The notes: a model not told the origin generated them from the letters alone. A stretch of DNA of 14,457 bases from Flavobacteriaceae bacterium UBA2765 (GCA_002352665.1 DEIV01000147.1:7766-22222); one strand, 5' to 3'; positions 1 to 7,960 are shown, numbered from the stretch's first letter. Numbers and translations: made by a program.

Positions 1-885
1 TTGATTTTGTTGTAAATTATTATAGTGATTTTTAACTATGGTATTGACTCGTTGTTGTAATGCTTTTTTAACTGAGGTTTGTATTCTTTTTCCTCTATTG
101 GTCTTATTTACCAAGTGTAATAAATGTGGTGTTGTTTGAGGTAAGGGATAAGGTTTTTGTGGAAGTTTTTCTTGAATAGCCAGTTCATAAGTCAGTTTGT
201 CAATGGTATTTTCGTCATGCAACTTTTTTAAAACCCGGTTACGTTTGTCTAATAATCGCTGCTGATTTTTACCCGGATAAATCAAACTGGGTGCATTAGG
301 TAATACTGCCAATGTTGCACTCTCTGCCCAGGATAAATCATCCGGACTTCTACCAAAATAACGCCAAGATGCCATATCTAATCCTACAACGTTACCACCA
401 AATGGAGCATTTGAAGTGTATAAAGCTAAAATATCATTTTTACTATAGCCCAATTCTAATCGAGTAGCGAGTATAATTTCGATTAATTTTTCAAAATATG
501 TCCTCTTTTTTCCTTTGCGGGATAAACGAATAACTTGTTGGGTTAAAGTACTACCACCACGTTTTACACCACCGGATTGTATATTTTGCCAAAATGCTTT
601 GCCAATTGAAATCGGATTAAACCCCGGGTGCTTATAAAAATAGGCATCCTCAAATATAACAATACATTTTTTAAATTTTTTAGGAATCCTATTCGTATGT
701 GGAAAACGCCATTGTTCATCACGTGCTATTTGTGCTGCTAACAATTCACCCTCAGCACTTTCAACAACGGTGGAGGTAGGTTCAGAAAATAGCTGTTTAG
801 GCAAAGCGAAGTAATACCATATTAAAAGGATGGCTAAAAGGATACTCTTTGTTTTGTTTCTTTTGATGAGGTTTACTAATCTCAT
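1..885 (-). CDS. pbpC: Penicillin-binding protein 1C, N-terminal glycosyltransferase part (truncated by window edge)
   Basis: This is a 295-codon open frame that leaves the window, so only the N-terminal half is seen. PBP1C is a bifunctional inner-membrane enzyme that polymerises lipid II into glycan strands and cross-links them on the periplasmic side. Residues 15-31 form a membrane anchor after a basic MRLVNLIKRNKTK start. The family-51 glycosyltransferase motifs are all present: FEDAYFYKHPG (78-88, catalytic-type Glu79), GGSTLTQQVIRLSRK (110-124), the EKLIEI helix (132-137), NAPFGGN near 159-165 and YFGRSPDDLSWAESA near 176-190. The HPGFNP form and the short N-terminus favour PBP1C over PBP1A. 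The start at 885 is the only ATG after an in-frame TAG, and a purine-rich GAAAGAAGAA precedes it. It lies 126 bp downstream of the alpha-2-macroglobulin gene in the same direction, the conserved bacterial pairing. The transpeptidase and C-terminal domains are outside the window. Confidence 0.93.
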   Translation of the reverse strand, partial: MRLVNLIKRNKTKSILLAILLIWYYFALPKQLFSEPTSTVVESAEGELLAAQIARDEQWRFPHTNRIPKKFKKCIVIFEDAYFYKHPGFNPISIGKAFWQNIQSGGVKRGGSTLTQQVIRLSRKGKKRTYFEKLIEIILATRLELGYSKNDILALYTSNAPFGGNVVGLDMASWRYFGRSPDDLSWAESATLAVLPNAPSLIYPGKNQQRLLDKRNRVLKKLHDENTIDKLTYELAIQEKLPQKPYPLPQTTPHLLHLVNKTNRGKRIQTSVKKALQQRVNTIVKNHYNNLQQNQ

Positions 886-909
886 TTCTTCTTTCTTTTT
901 GTGTAAAAG

Positions 910-1005
910 CTATTTCACAGAGACACTCAGAGAAAAACACAGAGACACTCAGAGAAAAAAATCCTCTGTGTAACTCTGTGGCTATCAGTGAACCTCTGGG
1001 TAACA
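910..1005. repeat. Tandem 22-bp repeat with inverted CTCTGTG segments between the macroglobulin gene and pbpC
   Basis: Two identical tandem copies of CACAGAGACACTCAGAGAAAAA lie at 916-937 and 938-959. They are followed by CTCTGTG-rich sequence (about 964-980) and a decayed copy, CCTCTGGGTAAC, near 993-1004. CACAGAG boxes can pair with the CTCTGTG boxes, giving an imperfect stem-loop of about 40 bases. Seen directly: the repeats and their complementarity. Known: CACAGAG/CTCTGTG intergenic repeats recur in many bacterial genomes. Inferred: this is a dispersed non-coding repeat that could affect read-through or mRNA stability between the two genes. There is no T-run typical of an intrinsic terminator on the minus-strand transcript immediately after the stem. 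Confidence 0.7.
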
Positions 1006-1011
1006 ACTACC

Positions 1012-4000
1012 TTACTTCACCACTTCAATCCATTTGCCTTTATTTCTAACAAAATAATCATTGTCATACATCGCTTCGGCTTGTATTCCTGGAAGATAAT
1101 ATTTTCCTAAATAAGAAGCGTTTAGCAGTACGCTAAAAGTTTTGGATTTTTGTCTACCTAAATCAAAGTAAAAATTAACCCTATCATCTCTTATGTCTGT
1201 AAAATCGGCCTGACTTACAGATCCGTTTCCATACTCAGTAAAACGTGTATTAACAATCTCCCATCCTGATGGAAATATCTCTATTAATGCTATATTACGT
1301 ACTTCTTCATATTTTAAATTGCTCACCGTTACTGTGGCTTTAAAATCTGTACCTTGCGTTAATTTATTAACATCTATACGCCTTCCGTTTGTGTCTGTAT
1401 AAACTACTTGGACGCTTAAGTTTCGTTTTTCAATCAACTCTTCACCTAAAGGCAATACTCCTGAATTTAATATACTTACATATACTGTGTTTGCCTTATT
1501 ATTGATCACTTTTAATGTATTATGACCTTCAACAATCAATAGTTTCCTTTGAGAAATAGATTTAGGCGTACTAATAGTCTCGGCTTTATCTTTGTTTGTA
1601 CTAAATTCAACATTCAGTTCTTTACCTCCACCTAACTCAACCATTTTTGCCATAGCTAATAAACTGTACGCTGTGGTCTGCGTACTCATCCATCTGCTAG
1701 ATGATAACTCTTTGGCTAAATATTCGGCCATTTCTCTTGATTTCTGATTGTCTGTCAATAACATGGTTTCCATTGCCAAAGCTCTATTTCTATTGGTAGA
1801 ACCATAAGTATAATAATCATAATTTCTTGATTCAAAATGTATATTCGCTGTATTGGCCACTTTTTTAGCTACTTCTTTTTGTCCTGCCAAGGCGTACGCC
1901 GCTGCCAATCGCCATTTGGCATCGTTAGATAAAGCATTAAACTCTCGTAATCTATTCATAGAGGCTAAATCTGCATGACCTGCTAGTGCTAATGTATACA
2001 AACGATAAGCCTGAGCTAAATCTGTATTGTATCTCCTATAACCAGCTCTCCAGTTTCTAGCAGTTTCTTGTTGGTATTTTAACCAATTATTCATAAAAGT
2101 TAAAGGCATTACATAACCTTTTTTCTGTGCCTCAAGCATAAAATGACCCGCATAACTGGTGCCCCAATCATCGGCAATGTTATCTCCCATCCAATATCCT
2201 AACCCACCACTTGGTGTTTGATATTTCCCTAAACGTTCAATCGTTTTTTTAAGATTATTGTCTATATCTTGCTTTTTATCATAGGTTAGATCTAATATAT
2301 CAGTCAAATATAATTGTGGGAAACCGCTTGAAGTGGTCTGCTCAACACAACCATGTGGATAACGAATTAAATATTGTAATCTACCTGTAAAATCCATGGG
2401 AGGGAGTGTAGAAAATTCTACTTCGGCTTTGCTGGTTCCTGACACTCCAAAAGTTTTAAAGTCAATAGTTTGTGTGGCATTTGGTTCTAAAATTATCTCC
2501 GTGGTTTTAGAACTTATCGGATTGGTATTTACAATATCTATTTCTACTTTATACGATGATTTTTCTCCATTACCTGAAGCTAAAACTTCAATAGAACCAA
2601 TACCTTGTGCTTTACTGACATCCAACTCAAAATAAACCATTTTTTCATCTGGTTTTACAAAGGAAACTGATTGGGTTTCTTGACCAACAATGCTTATTCC
2701 TTTGCTTAATTTTAAACTTATATTTGCTTTTTTAATTTTAGACTCCATAGCAAAAACCGTAACCGGTAAGGTTACTTTTTCTCCTGGACTCAATTTACGC
2801 GGTAATGAAGATAATACCATTAAAGGTTTACGAACCGGTGTTGTTTCTTGTACATTACCGTAAGCTGCTTGAGCATTATCACCTGCAATAACCATAGTCC
2901 GTACAGAACCTATATATTTTGGCATTAATATTTGATGGGATTGGCTTTTTCCTTTTTTAAGGGTAAAAGGCCCTAAGTAAGTTACTACTGGTTTAAATCT
3001 ATTTGCCTTTTTAGGCTGTTTATTTCCAGCATCTTCATCACCACCTATAGCAAAAACCTGTTCTATACTTCCGCCATAAGCACCTATTACATCATCAAAA
3101 ATATCCCATGTTTTTACGCCTAAGGCTTCTTTACTATAAAATTCATCCCAGGCATTTGGTGTTTTAAATCTAGTTAAATCTAATAAACCGTCATCAACAA
3201 CTGCCAAAGTATAGGTCATTTCTTTGCCCTGTTTTTCACTTACCTTAACAGTAAATTTTTCTTCCGGACGCAGCACTTTAGGCATTGAAATTTGAGGGTC
3301 TAAAATGGTTTTTGGGTCTTTTACCATTAAAGGAATTACTCCGTAAAGCCGGATAGGTAAATCGTTTGCCGTTGAGGCATGTGGTTGTAATAATGAAATA
3401 TTTACAAATACATTAGGTGCCATTTCTTTGGTAACAGGAATTTCAATCGTAGTCTCTCCTTTTTGAGTTTTAACCCAACGCTGATCTAAAACCTCTGTTC
3501 CATTCTCTATACTGATTAATGCTCTACCTACCGTTCCGGATGGGAAAGTTATTTTCGCCTTTTCTCCAACATTATAATCTTCTTTATCTGAAGAAAAAAC
3601 CAACATCGTTGCGGCTTGAGCATCACTGCCTGCAGGTCTTTTCCACCAATCTTTGTAAAAATAAGCGGTTCTACCTGTGGCATGGCCACTTTCAGGGTCA
3701 AATACTCTTATTAAATACCTACCACCTTCATCATCGGTTACATTTACTTTAAAAGATCCTTTTCCGGAAGCATCTGTATTTATAATTGTTGATTGTACAG
3801 GCTTATGATATTGACTGCCTACGTATGAGGCTAAATCATCATAAGAGGAGTTCCACCACCATCGCCATTCAATTTTATATACTTTTACCTCAATTCCTTT
3901 TCTAGAAATGGGGTTACCTTTATCATTAACCGTTACAATATCAAAATTAACATCTTCATCTGTAAAATATGATCCATAAGCTCTGGGTTTAGGTGATTGC

Positions 4001-6609
4001 AAACCGACAAAAGCATCATAAGGTGCGAAATTTTTGGTAATTACATCCATGGAGAAATCACCACCATTTTCAAATGCCCTAGTTAAAAATGAAGCTTTTA
4101 GCATTCCTGGAGCTTTATTATTGAAGCTCAATTTCTTATGCAAAGAGGCATTCCCTTCGGCATCTAATTGTCCGTCAAAGATGGTTATTTCTTCAGGTGT
4201 AAAAGACCTTGTAGGGTCAGAAAACACATGCTTAGGGTACTTTTTAAAAGCAGTTGAAGTACTTGTGAACTTTGCTTGCACCTCAGCTTTTAAATTTTTA
4301 CCTGGGGCACCATGTAACCATTTTACATTGAGTTTACCTTGTATAGGGGTGCTCGCATTCAAAATTTCTTCATTAAAATCAATCGCAATTTTTAAACGAT
4401 TTGGTTTTACAGTTTCAACTTTTAATCCTTTATAAAAAGTAGCTCCACCAACACTAATTTTGGCATTCCAATTACCCGTAGCCGAGGTCTCATCGGTCAC
4501 AACGGTAAATTTATAAAATCCATCAACACCTTCAGTGGTTAGTAATTTATGTGTTAATTTACCATGAGGGTCTGTAACTTCTAATCGAACCGGATGATTC
4601 TTTGGTAGTTTATTGGTATTGTCATTCAGCACAAAAGTCAAGTGAATACTATCTCCTGGTCTCCATACGCCTCGCTCTCCATAAATATATCCTTTCAACC
4701 CTTTTTGTAATTGCCTACCAGACACATCAAACTTACTTAAAGATAAAGAATAACCGTCATTTAATTTAAGATAGGATTTATTATTGGCATTTGAAACAAT
4801 GGCAAAAAATGCATTCTTATCCGCTTTATAAATAGCAAAACCCTGACTATCAGTTTTTATAGAACCTATCTCTTGCTGTTGAAAATTATAGAGCTTAATT
4901 TTAGCTCCTGAAATAGGATTTGTGGTTAGAATATCTGTTACTGCAAAATGATACGATTTATTTTCTCCTTTTTTAGCTATTACCCCTAAATTGGTAGCCA
5001 ATATGTTAGTAGAAACTATATTATCTTCATTAAAGAAATAAGCTTCTTTACAAGGGTTTTGTCTATCGTCCCAATTATAATACCTGTTGTTACTATAGCT
5101 GTATATAATATTATCCCAATACTGTTCCTCTCGTTCTTCTTCATCTTCAGTTAAAGCCACATTAGTTCTATCATTTTCGTAATAATCTTCTTCATAGTAT
5201 TCTTCTTCCTCATAGTAATCGTCATTATCTTCGCTATTAGTAATGGTTTGGCTACCGTCACAAGTATATAAAGAATACTCTTTTTTATAACTTAATTCTA
5301 TTCTATAAATAGCTCCTGGATCTGATTTAATCATTTTAGATAAATCAATAGCATAAGTTTTCCATTTTCCGTTATTCTCAATATCAGCATTCATTAAAGT
5401 CATTGTTTTTTTTGCAACACGACGACCAACTCTTCTAATACTATATCTATTGATACCACTAAGGTTTTCTTCTTGTAAAAATTGTAAGATATTATTCTCA
5501 AAAATTTTAATAACCCTAATGTCAACCGCCTTTAAGTTTACAGCTTCAAAATTGAAATTTAAGTTGCTGGAATTTGGTAAGATAACGCCATTACTGAGCA
5601 ATCTAACTGCGGGTTTTAATTCTTCAAAAGCAATTTGTTCAGAAAAAGGTTTTTTAAATTTATAACCATAAACATTTGTAATTCCTTGAAAAACATCAAC
5701 TTTTACATTGCCTTTAATTCTACCTTCTGGATACACTTTCAGTACATTACCATCAACAACATATTTTAAATTTTTACCATTTTCAACTGCAACTAACCCT
5801 TTAAAGTTCTGTTGTTTTTTAATAGGATCTGAAAAGTTTATAGCTAAATGTTGTTCCGGCGATTGAATGACATCAACATTTACTATGGAAAAATTACTAA
5901 TACCCGGAATGGTTCTTTTTGCTGATCCTTCATTGTTTATTCCATATTTTTTACCAGACCATTTTATTTCAATTTCAGTATCCTCTTTTAAACGTTGAAT
6001 GCTATCTATTTTAAATTGATAAATAGAAGAAGATTGTGCCACCGGTAACCATTTTACAGATACTGGTTTCCCTTTTTGAGAAACACTAACCAGTTTTTTA
6101 ACGGTCTCTAAAGGTAATACATCTGCTGATCTCAATACACCTTCTATATATTGCCATTCTTTGCTATAAGATTGTAAATTATTTGTATTTATAGCAAAAT
6201 TTGGTTGTATGGTTTTAAATTTAAAAGTATAAGCTTTATACTCAGAAGGAGTGTTTAAATATATCTTTGATAAATTGACCGTAACCGTATATTCTGTATC
6301 CGGTTTTAAATTTTCTTCAGGATTAAAAACCAAGGTTCTGGAATTTAGAGCTGTTAATTTACCTTTTACAGATGGTGATATTGAAATGCTGTTTTCTGAC
6401 ACTTCTAGATCAGGCTTCCAACTTTCTACTTCTTTAGCCAAACCAATCTGTATTGATTCTGTGACAGAAACAACACCGGAAGTAGTGTAGTAAATATATT
6501 CTTTAAACTTAAAAAGATTGTCTGTTTCTTCTTGCGGATGCTGCTTTTTACAAGAGAAAATAACTAAAAACAATAAGCTTATTGAAAAAAAACGAACTAG
6601 AAATTTCAT
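1012..6609 (-). CDS. Bacterial alpha-2-macroglobulin, thioester-containing envelope lipoprotein (YfhM-like)
   Basis: The 1865-residue protein starts with a lipoprotein signal peptide (MKFLVRFFSISLLFLVIFSC; lipobox Cys20), so it should be anchored in a membrane facing the periplasm or the surface. Bacterial alpha-2-macroglobulins trap proteases: cleavage of a bait segment exposes a reactive thioester that couples covalently to the attacker. The thioester motif is intact, PHGCVEQTTS with Cys1421 and Gln1424, at the start of a helical thioester domain (about 1400-1700). Upstream are an Ig-like N-terminus (about 50-135), macroglobulin-type beta domains including YGERGVWRPGD near residue 643, and later domains (SDKEDYNVGEKAKITFPSG and following). 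The C-terminus (about 1720-1865) resembles the MG10 end domain. An unusual acidic, Tyr-rich insertion spans about 459-499 (Y465-E478 is nearly all Tyr/Glu/Asp). It is somewhat longer than the roughly 1650-residue E. coli protein. It is the first gene of a unit with pbpC, which fits a damage-response role at the envelope. The start at 6609 gives the proper lipobox. Confidence 0.95.
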   Translation of the reverse strand: MKFLVRFFSISLLFLVIFSCKKQHPQEETDNLFKFKEYIYYTTSGVVSVTESIQIGLAKEVESWKPDLEVSENSISISPSVKGKLTALNSRTLVFNPEENLKPDTEYTVTVNLSKIYLNTPSEYKAYTFKFKTIQPNFAINTNNLQSYSKEWQYIEGVLRSADVLPLETVKKLVSVSQKGKPVSVKWLPVAQSSSIYQFKIDSIQRLKEDTEIEIKWSGKKYGINNEGSAKRTIPGISNFSIVNVDVIQSPEQHLAINFSDPIKKQQNFKGLVAVENGKNLKYVVDGNVLKVYPEGRIKGNVKVDVFQGITNVYGYKFKKPFSEQIAFEELKPAVRLLSNGVILPNSSNLNFNFEAVNLKAVDIRVIKIFENNILQFLQEENLSGINRYSIRRVGRRVAKKTMTLMNADIENNGKWKTYAIDLSKMIKSDPGAIYRIELSYKKEYSLYTCDGSQTITNSEDNDDYYEEEEYYEEDYYENDRTNVALTEDEEEREEQYWDNIIYSYSNNRYYNWDDRQNPCKEAYFFNEDNIVSTNILATNLGVIAKKGENKSYHFAVTDILTTNPISGAKIKLYNFQQQEIGSIKTDSQGFAIYKADKNAFFAIVSNANNKSYLKLNDGYSLSLSKFDVSGRQLQKGLKGYIYGERGVWRPGDSIHLTFVLNDNTNKLPKNHPVRLEVTDPHGKLTHKLLTTEGVDGFYKFTVVTDETSATGNWNAKISVGGATFYKGLKVETVKPNRLKIAIDFNEEILNASTPIQGKLNVKWLHGAPGKNLKAEVQAKFTSTSTAFKKYPKHVFSDPTRSFTPEEITIFDGQLDAEGNASLHKKLSFNNKAPGMLKASFLTRAFENGGDFSMDVITKNFAPYDAFVGLQSPKPRAYGSYFTDEDVNFDIVTVNDKGNPISRKGIEVKVYKIEWRWWWNSSYDDLASYVGSQYHKPVQSTIINTDASGKGSFKVNVTDDEGGRYLIRVFDPESGHATGRTAYFYKDWWKRPAGSDAQAATMLVFSSDKEDYNVGEKAKITFPSGTVGRALISIENGTEVLDQRWVKTQKGETTIEIPVTKEMAPNVFVNISLLQPHASTANDLPIRLYGVIPLMVKDPKTILDPQISMPKVLRPEEKFTVKVSEKQGKEMTYTLAVVDDGLLDLTRFKTPNAWDEFYSKEALGVKTWDIFDDVIGAYGGSIEQVFAIGGDEDAGNKQPKKANRFKPVVTYLGPFTLKKGKSQSHQILMPKYIGSVRTMVIAGDNAQAAYGNVQETTPVRKPLMVLSSLPRKLSPGEKVTLPVTVFAMESKIKKANISLKLSKGISIVGQETQSVSFVKPDEKMVYFELDVSKAQGIGSIEVLASGNGEKSSYKVEIDIVNTNPISSKTTEIILEPNATQTIDFKTFGVSGTSKAEVEFSTLPPMDFTGRLQYLIRYPHGCVEQTTSSGFPQLYLTDILDLTYDKKQDIDNNLKKTIERLGKYQTPSGGLGYWMGDNIADDWGTSYAGHFMLEAQKKGYVMPLTFMNNWLKYQQETARNWRAGYRRYNTDLAQAYRLYTLALAGHADLASMNRLREFNALSNDAKWRLAAAYALAGQKEVAKKVANTANIHFESRNYDYYTYGSTNRNRALAMETMLLTDNQKSREMAEYLAKELSSSRWMSTQTTAYSLLAMAKMVELGGGKELNVEFSTNKDKAETISTPKSISQRKLLIVEGHNTLKVINNKANTVYVSILNSGVLPLGEELIEKRNLSVQVVYTDTNGRRIDVNKLTQGTDFKATVTVSNLKYEEVRNIALIEIFPSGWEIVNTRFTEYGNGSVSQADFTDIRDDRVNFYFDLGRQKSKTFSVLLNASYLGKYYLPGIQAEAMYDNDYFVRNKGKWIEVVK

Positions 6610-6637
6610 TATAGGTGATTTAAGTTAATATAACATA

Positions 6638-6645
6638 CAAATATG
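6638..6645 (-). promoter_or_regulatory. Possible -7 element for the macroglobulin gene
   Basis: On the minus strand this reads CATATTTG, one mismatch from the Bacteroidota -7 consensus TAnnTTTG, and lies 28 bp upstream of the start codon. No convincing -33 TTG/TTTG sits 17-23 bp further upstream; the nearest TTG is 13 bp away. If real, the promoter would probably need an activator, and the GC-rich palindrome at 6691-6708 lies roughly 45-65 bp upstream of it. Confidence 0.25.
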
Positions 6646-6689
6646 AGAGTTTATTGTTCAAATAAAAACACTTATACCTGTTAAACTCA

Positions 6690-6709
6690 CGCCCCTGAAT
6701 ACAGGGGTG
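6690..6709. promoter_or_regulatory. GC-rich palindrome CCCCTG-AATA-CAGGGG in the divergent promoter region
   Basis: CCCCTG (6692-6697) and CAGGGG (6702-6707) form a perfect 6-bp inverted repeat around AATA, extendable by a G-T wobble and one C-G pair to 8 bp. It is a GC island in a very AT-rich intergenic segment between the divergent macroglobulin and lipoprotein genes. No T-run follows on either strand, so a terminator is unlikely. The dyad symmetry and position between two divergent starts make a protein-binding operator the better guess. The cognate regulator is unknown. Confidence 0.45.
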
Positions 6710-6715
6710 AAATGT

Positions 6716-6736
6716 ATCCTTATTTTGTGTAAGGAT
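6716..6736. repeat. Perfect 7-bp inverted repeat ATCCTTA/TAAGGAT
   Basis: ATCCTTA (6716-6722) and TAAGGAT (6730-6736) flank TTTTGTG. It directly follows the CCCCTG palindrome, so the divergent region has two dyads in tandem. A third, weaker dyad, TATCTA-T-TAGATA, is at 6754-6766. It could be an operator or a small hairpin; no function can be assigned from sequence. Confidence 0.35.
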
Positions 6737-6800
6737 TATTGTTAAATTACAACTATCTATTAGATAATTGTTTCTATTTTATATGGCAATCTAGAAATGC

Positions 6801-6833
6801 TTTGTCAACTATTTTAATCCGTTTCTATACTTG
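6801..6833 (+). promoter_or_regulatory. Bacteroidota-type promoter (TTTG-N21-TATACTTG) for the 6876 lipoprotein gene
   Basis: TTTG at 6801-6804 (-33 type) is separated by 21 bp from TATACTTG at 6826-6833, which matches the TAnnTTTG -7 consensus at all but one position. Spacing and sequence agree with known Bacteroides/Flavobacterium housekeeping promoters. Transcription would start near 6840, giving a leader of roughly 35 bases before the ATG at 6876. Confidence 0.6.
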
Positions 6834-6875
6834 CAATGACTTAATATTTATTTACTGACTTTAAACCAATATTCG

Positions 6876-7370
6876 ATGAAAATGTTCCTTTTAAAAAAAA
6901 CCAATACTATTGCTTTAGCATTGCTCTTGTTTATTTCTTGTAGCTCTAGCTCTAATAACGAAGATACTAGTATTAAACCTCAAAATAATGATTTTGCCAA
7001 AATTGTTTCTGTTGAAGTATCTGGTAGTAAAAATGCTTATACTTTTAATGTGGGCATTCAAAGTCCTGATATAGGTTGTAGTCAGTATGCAAACTGGTGG
7101 GAAGTACTTTCTGAAAATGGAGATTTAATTTACCGTAGGGTTTTAGGCCACAGTCATGTAAATGAACAGCCTTTTATTCGTTCTGGAGGAATTGTAGCTA
7201 TTGCTATAGATCAAATTGTGATTGTCCGTGCCCATATGAATACTTCTGGTTATGGAACTGAAACGTATAAAGGTTCTGTAGATAGCGGGTTTACAACCTT
7301 TACTACAGAAAAAGATTTTGCAATAGCATTAGAGCAACAACAACCTTTACCTTCTGGTTGTGCCTTTTAG
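6876..7370 (+). CDS. Uncharacterised secreted lipoprotein with HSHVNEQPF motif
   Basis: The 164-residue product begins with a clear lipoprotein signal (MKMFLLKKTNTIALALLLFISC, Cys22), followed by a Ser/Asn/acidic tether (SSSSNNED). It should be lipid-anchored in the outer or inner membrane. The mature part looks like one compact beta-rich domain with distinctive segments: SPDIGCSQYANWWEVLS (about 68-84), YRRVLGHSHVNEQPFIRSGG (about 90-109) and IVIVRAHMNTSGYGTETY (about 118-135). The two Cys of the mature domain (near 73 and 162) could form a disulphide. The clustered His in GHSHV is suggestive of a metal or ligand site, but this is only a guess. I recall similar flavobacterial lipoproteins but know no function. 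A good promoter lies upstream. It is divergent from the macroglobulin gene and is not obviously part of the downstream RHS locus. An internal ATG at codon 3 is an equally possible start. Confidence 0.85.
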   Translation: MKMFLLKKTNTIALALLLFISCSSSSNNEDTSIKPQNNDFAKIVSVEVSGSKNAYTFNVGIQSPDIGCSQYANWWEVLSENGDLIYRRVLGHSHVNEQPFIRSGGIVAIAIDQIVIVRAHMNTSGYGTETYKGSVDSGFTTFTTEKDFAIALEQQQPLPSGCAF

Positions 7371-7414
7371 CCCTGATTATCTAATAGAGTTACGTTATGA
7401 GTTAGAAAGTACAA

Positions 7415-7435
7415 CCCGCCTGATGGCGAGACAGG
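7415..7435. repeat. Short GC-rich palindromic intergenic repeat
   Basis: The sequence CCCGCCTGATGGCGAGACAGG contains CGCC-TGAT-GGCG (7417-7428) and an overlapping CCTG/CAGG pair (7419-7422 and 7432-7435). It is strikingly GC-rich against its surroundings and resembles the short dispersed GC-rich palindromes that I recall from flavobacterial intergenic DNA. Only one copy lies in this window, so the dispersed nature is inferred. Confidence 0.4.
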
Positions 7436-7462
7436 TAAAATAAGGTGTTTTACTAAATTAAG

Positions 7463-7477
7463 CGTAGCAGAGCTACG
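7463..7477 (+). terminator. Hairpin CGTAGC-AGA-GCTACG, possible terminator of the lipoprotein gene
   Basis: A perfect 6-bp stem with a 3-base loop is followed by GTTTTG. It lies about 90 bp after the lipoprotein stop codon. The T-run is short, so terminator activity is uncertain; it may instead be part of a dispersed palindromic repeat together with 7415-7435. Confidence 0.3.
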
Positions 7478-7709
7478 GTTTTGAACAAACTATTAATCTC
7501 GACATATCCATATTTGGCAAACACTAAGAAGAGATATTTATATTAATGCTTAAATGTTAATCATGCTAGTGTCTTAAATATTTATTGAAATTTTCGTTTT
7601 CACTCAGTATGAATCTTTTTTGAGAGCTTTATTTTCCTTTTTGCCTTAAATAGTTCATTAATTATTTTTAGAACCTTTCTAATTACCTTTTCGAAAAACA
7701 CTAATTTTT

Positions 7710-7751
7710 TACCATTTGTTAAGAAAATCATACCATTTATACGAAATGGTA
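7710..7751 (+). promoter_or_regulatory. TACCATTT box cluster (21-bp direct repeat plus inverted copy), possible LytTR-type regulator site
   Basis: TACCATTT occurs at 7710-7717 and 7731-7738, exactly 21 bp apart, and in inverted form (AAATGGTA) at 7744-7751. The second and third copies form a perfect 8-bp inverted repeat around ATACG. Nine-base boxes repeated at about 21 bp, two helical turns, are the known layout for LytTR-domain response regulators. ACCATTTGT and ACCATTTAT each differ from the published LytTR consensus at one position (A for G). The cluster lies 150-250 bp upstream of the RHS gene starts. Assignment to LytTR is inference; the geometry is directly visible. Confidence 0.45.
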
Positions 7752-7960
7752 AGACACAGGTTTAAAATAAATTTTTGAGATTTTTTTTGAAAAAGATTAT
7801 TTCTACATTTATTCCATGCGTTTAAGAGCTAAATGCACTAAATTTATTAGACAACCTCATTCAGTGCTGTTTATTGGTTTGGAAAACTATTTTATTTGTT
7901 ATGAAAAAAAATATTTTATACCTCCTTTTCTGTCTTATATTAAATATAAAATCAACTACT

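Larger units (their letters stand above)
7371..7873. other. Gene-free intergenic region upstream of the RHS locus
   Basis: No open frame longer than about 30 codons with a plausible start was found on reading it. Contents seen: a GC-rich palindromic stretch (7415-7435), a hairpin CGTAGC-AGA-GCTACG (7463-7477), long AT-rich sequence with several T-runs, and a cluster of TACCATTT boxes (7710-7751). The left end probably contains the 3' end of the lipoprotein transcript and the right end the control region of the RHS genes. No tRNA, rRNA or IS element was recognised. Confidence 0.6.

Noticed and set aside
916..959. CRISPR-like repeat
   Set aside because: Only two copies are present, directly abutting and without spacers, so this is a simple tandem repeat.
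797..1006. Minus-strand open frame of 69 codons overlapping the pbpC start and the tandem repeat
   Set aside because: It overlaps the well-supported pbpC N-terminus in another frame and translates the CACAGAG repeat. No protein-like features are seen.
2396..6490. Several plus-strand open frames of 71-133 codons opposite the macroglobulin gene
   Set aside because: All are antisense to a continuous 1865-codon frame with clear domain motifs. None has a convincing start region or recognisable product.
7874..7876. TTG start of the RHS wall gene
   Set aside because: It would add MVWKTILFV before another Met-Lys-Lys start and bury the signal peptide. The ATG at 7961 gives a standard Sec signal.
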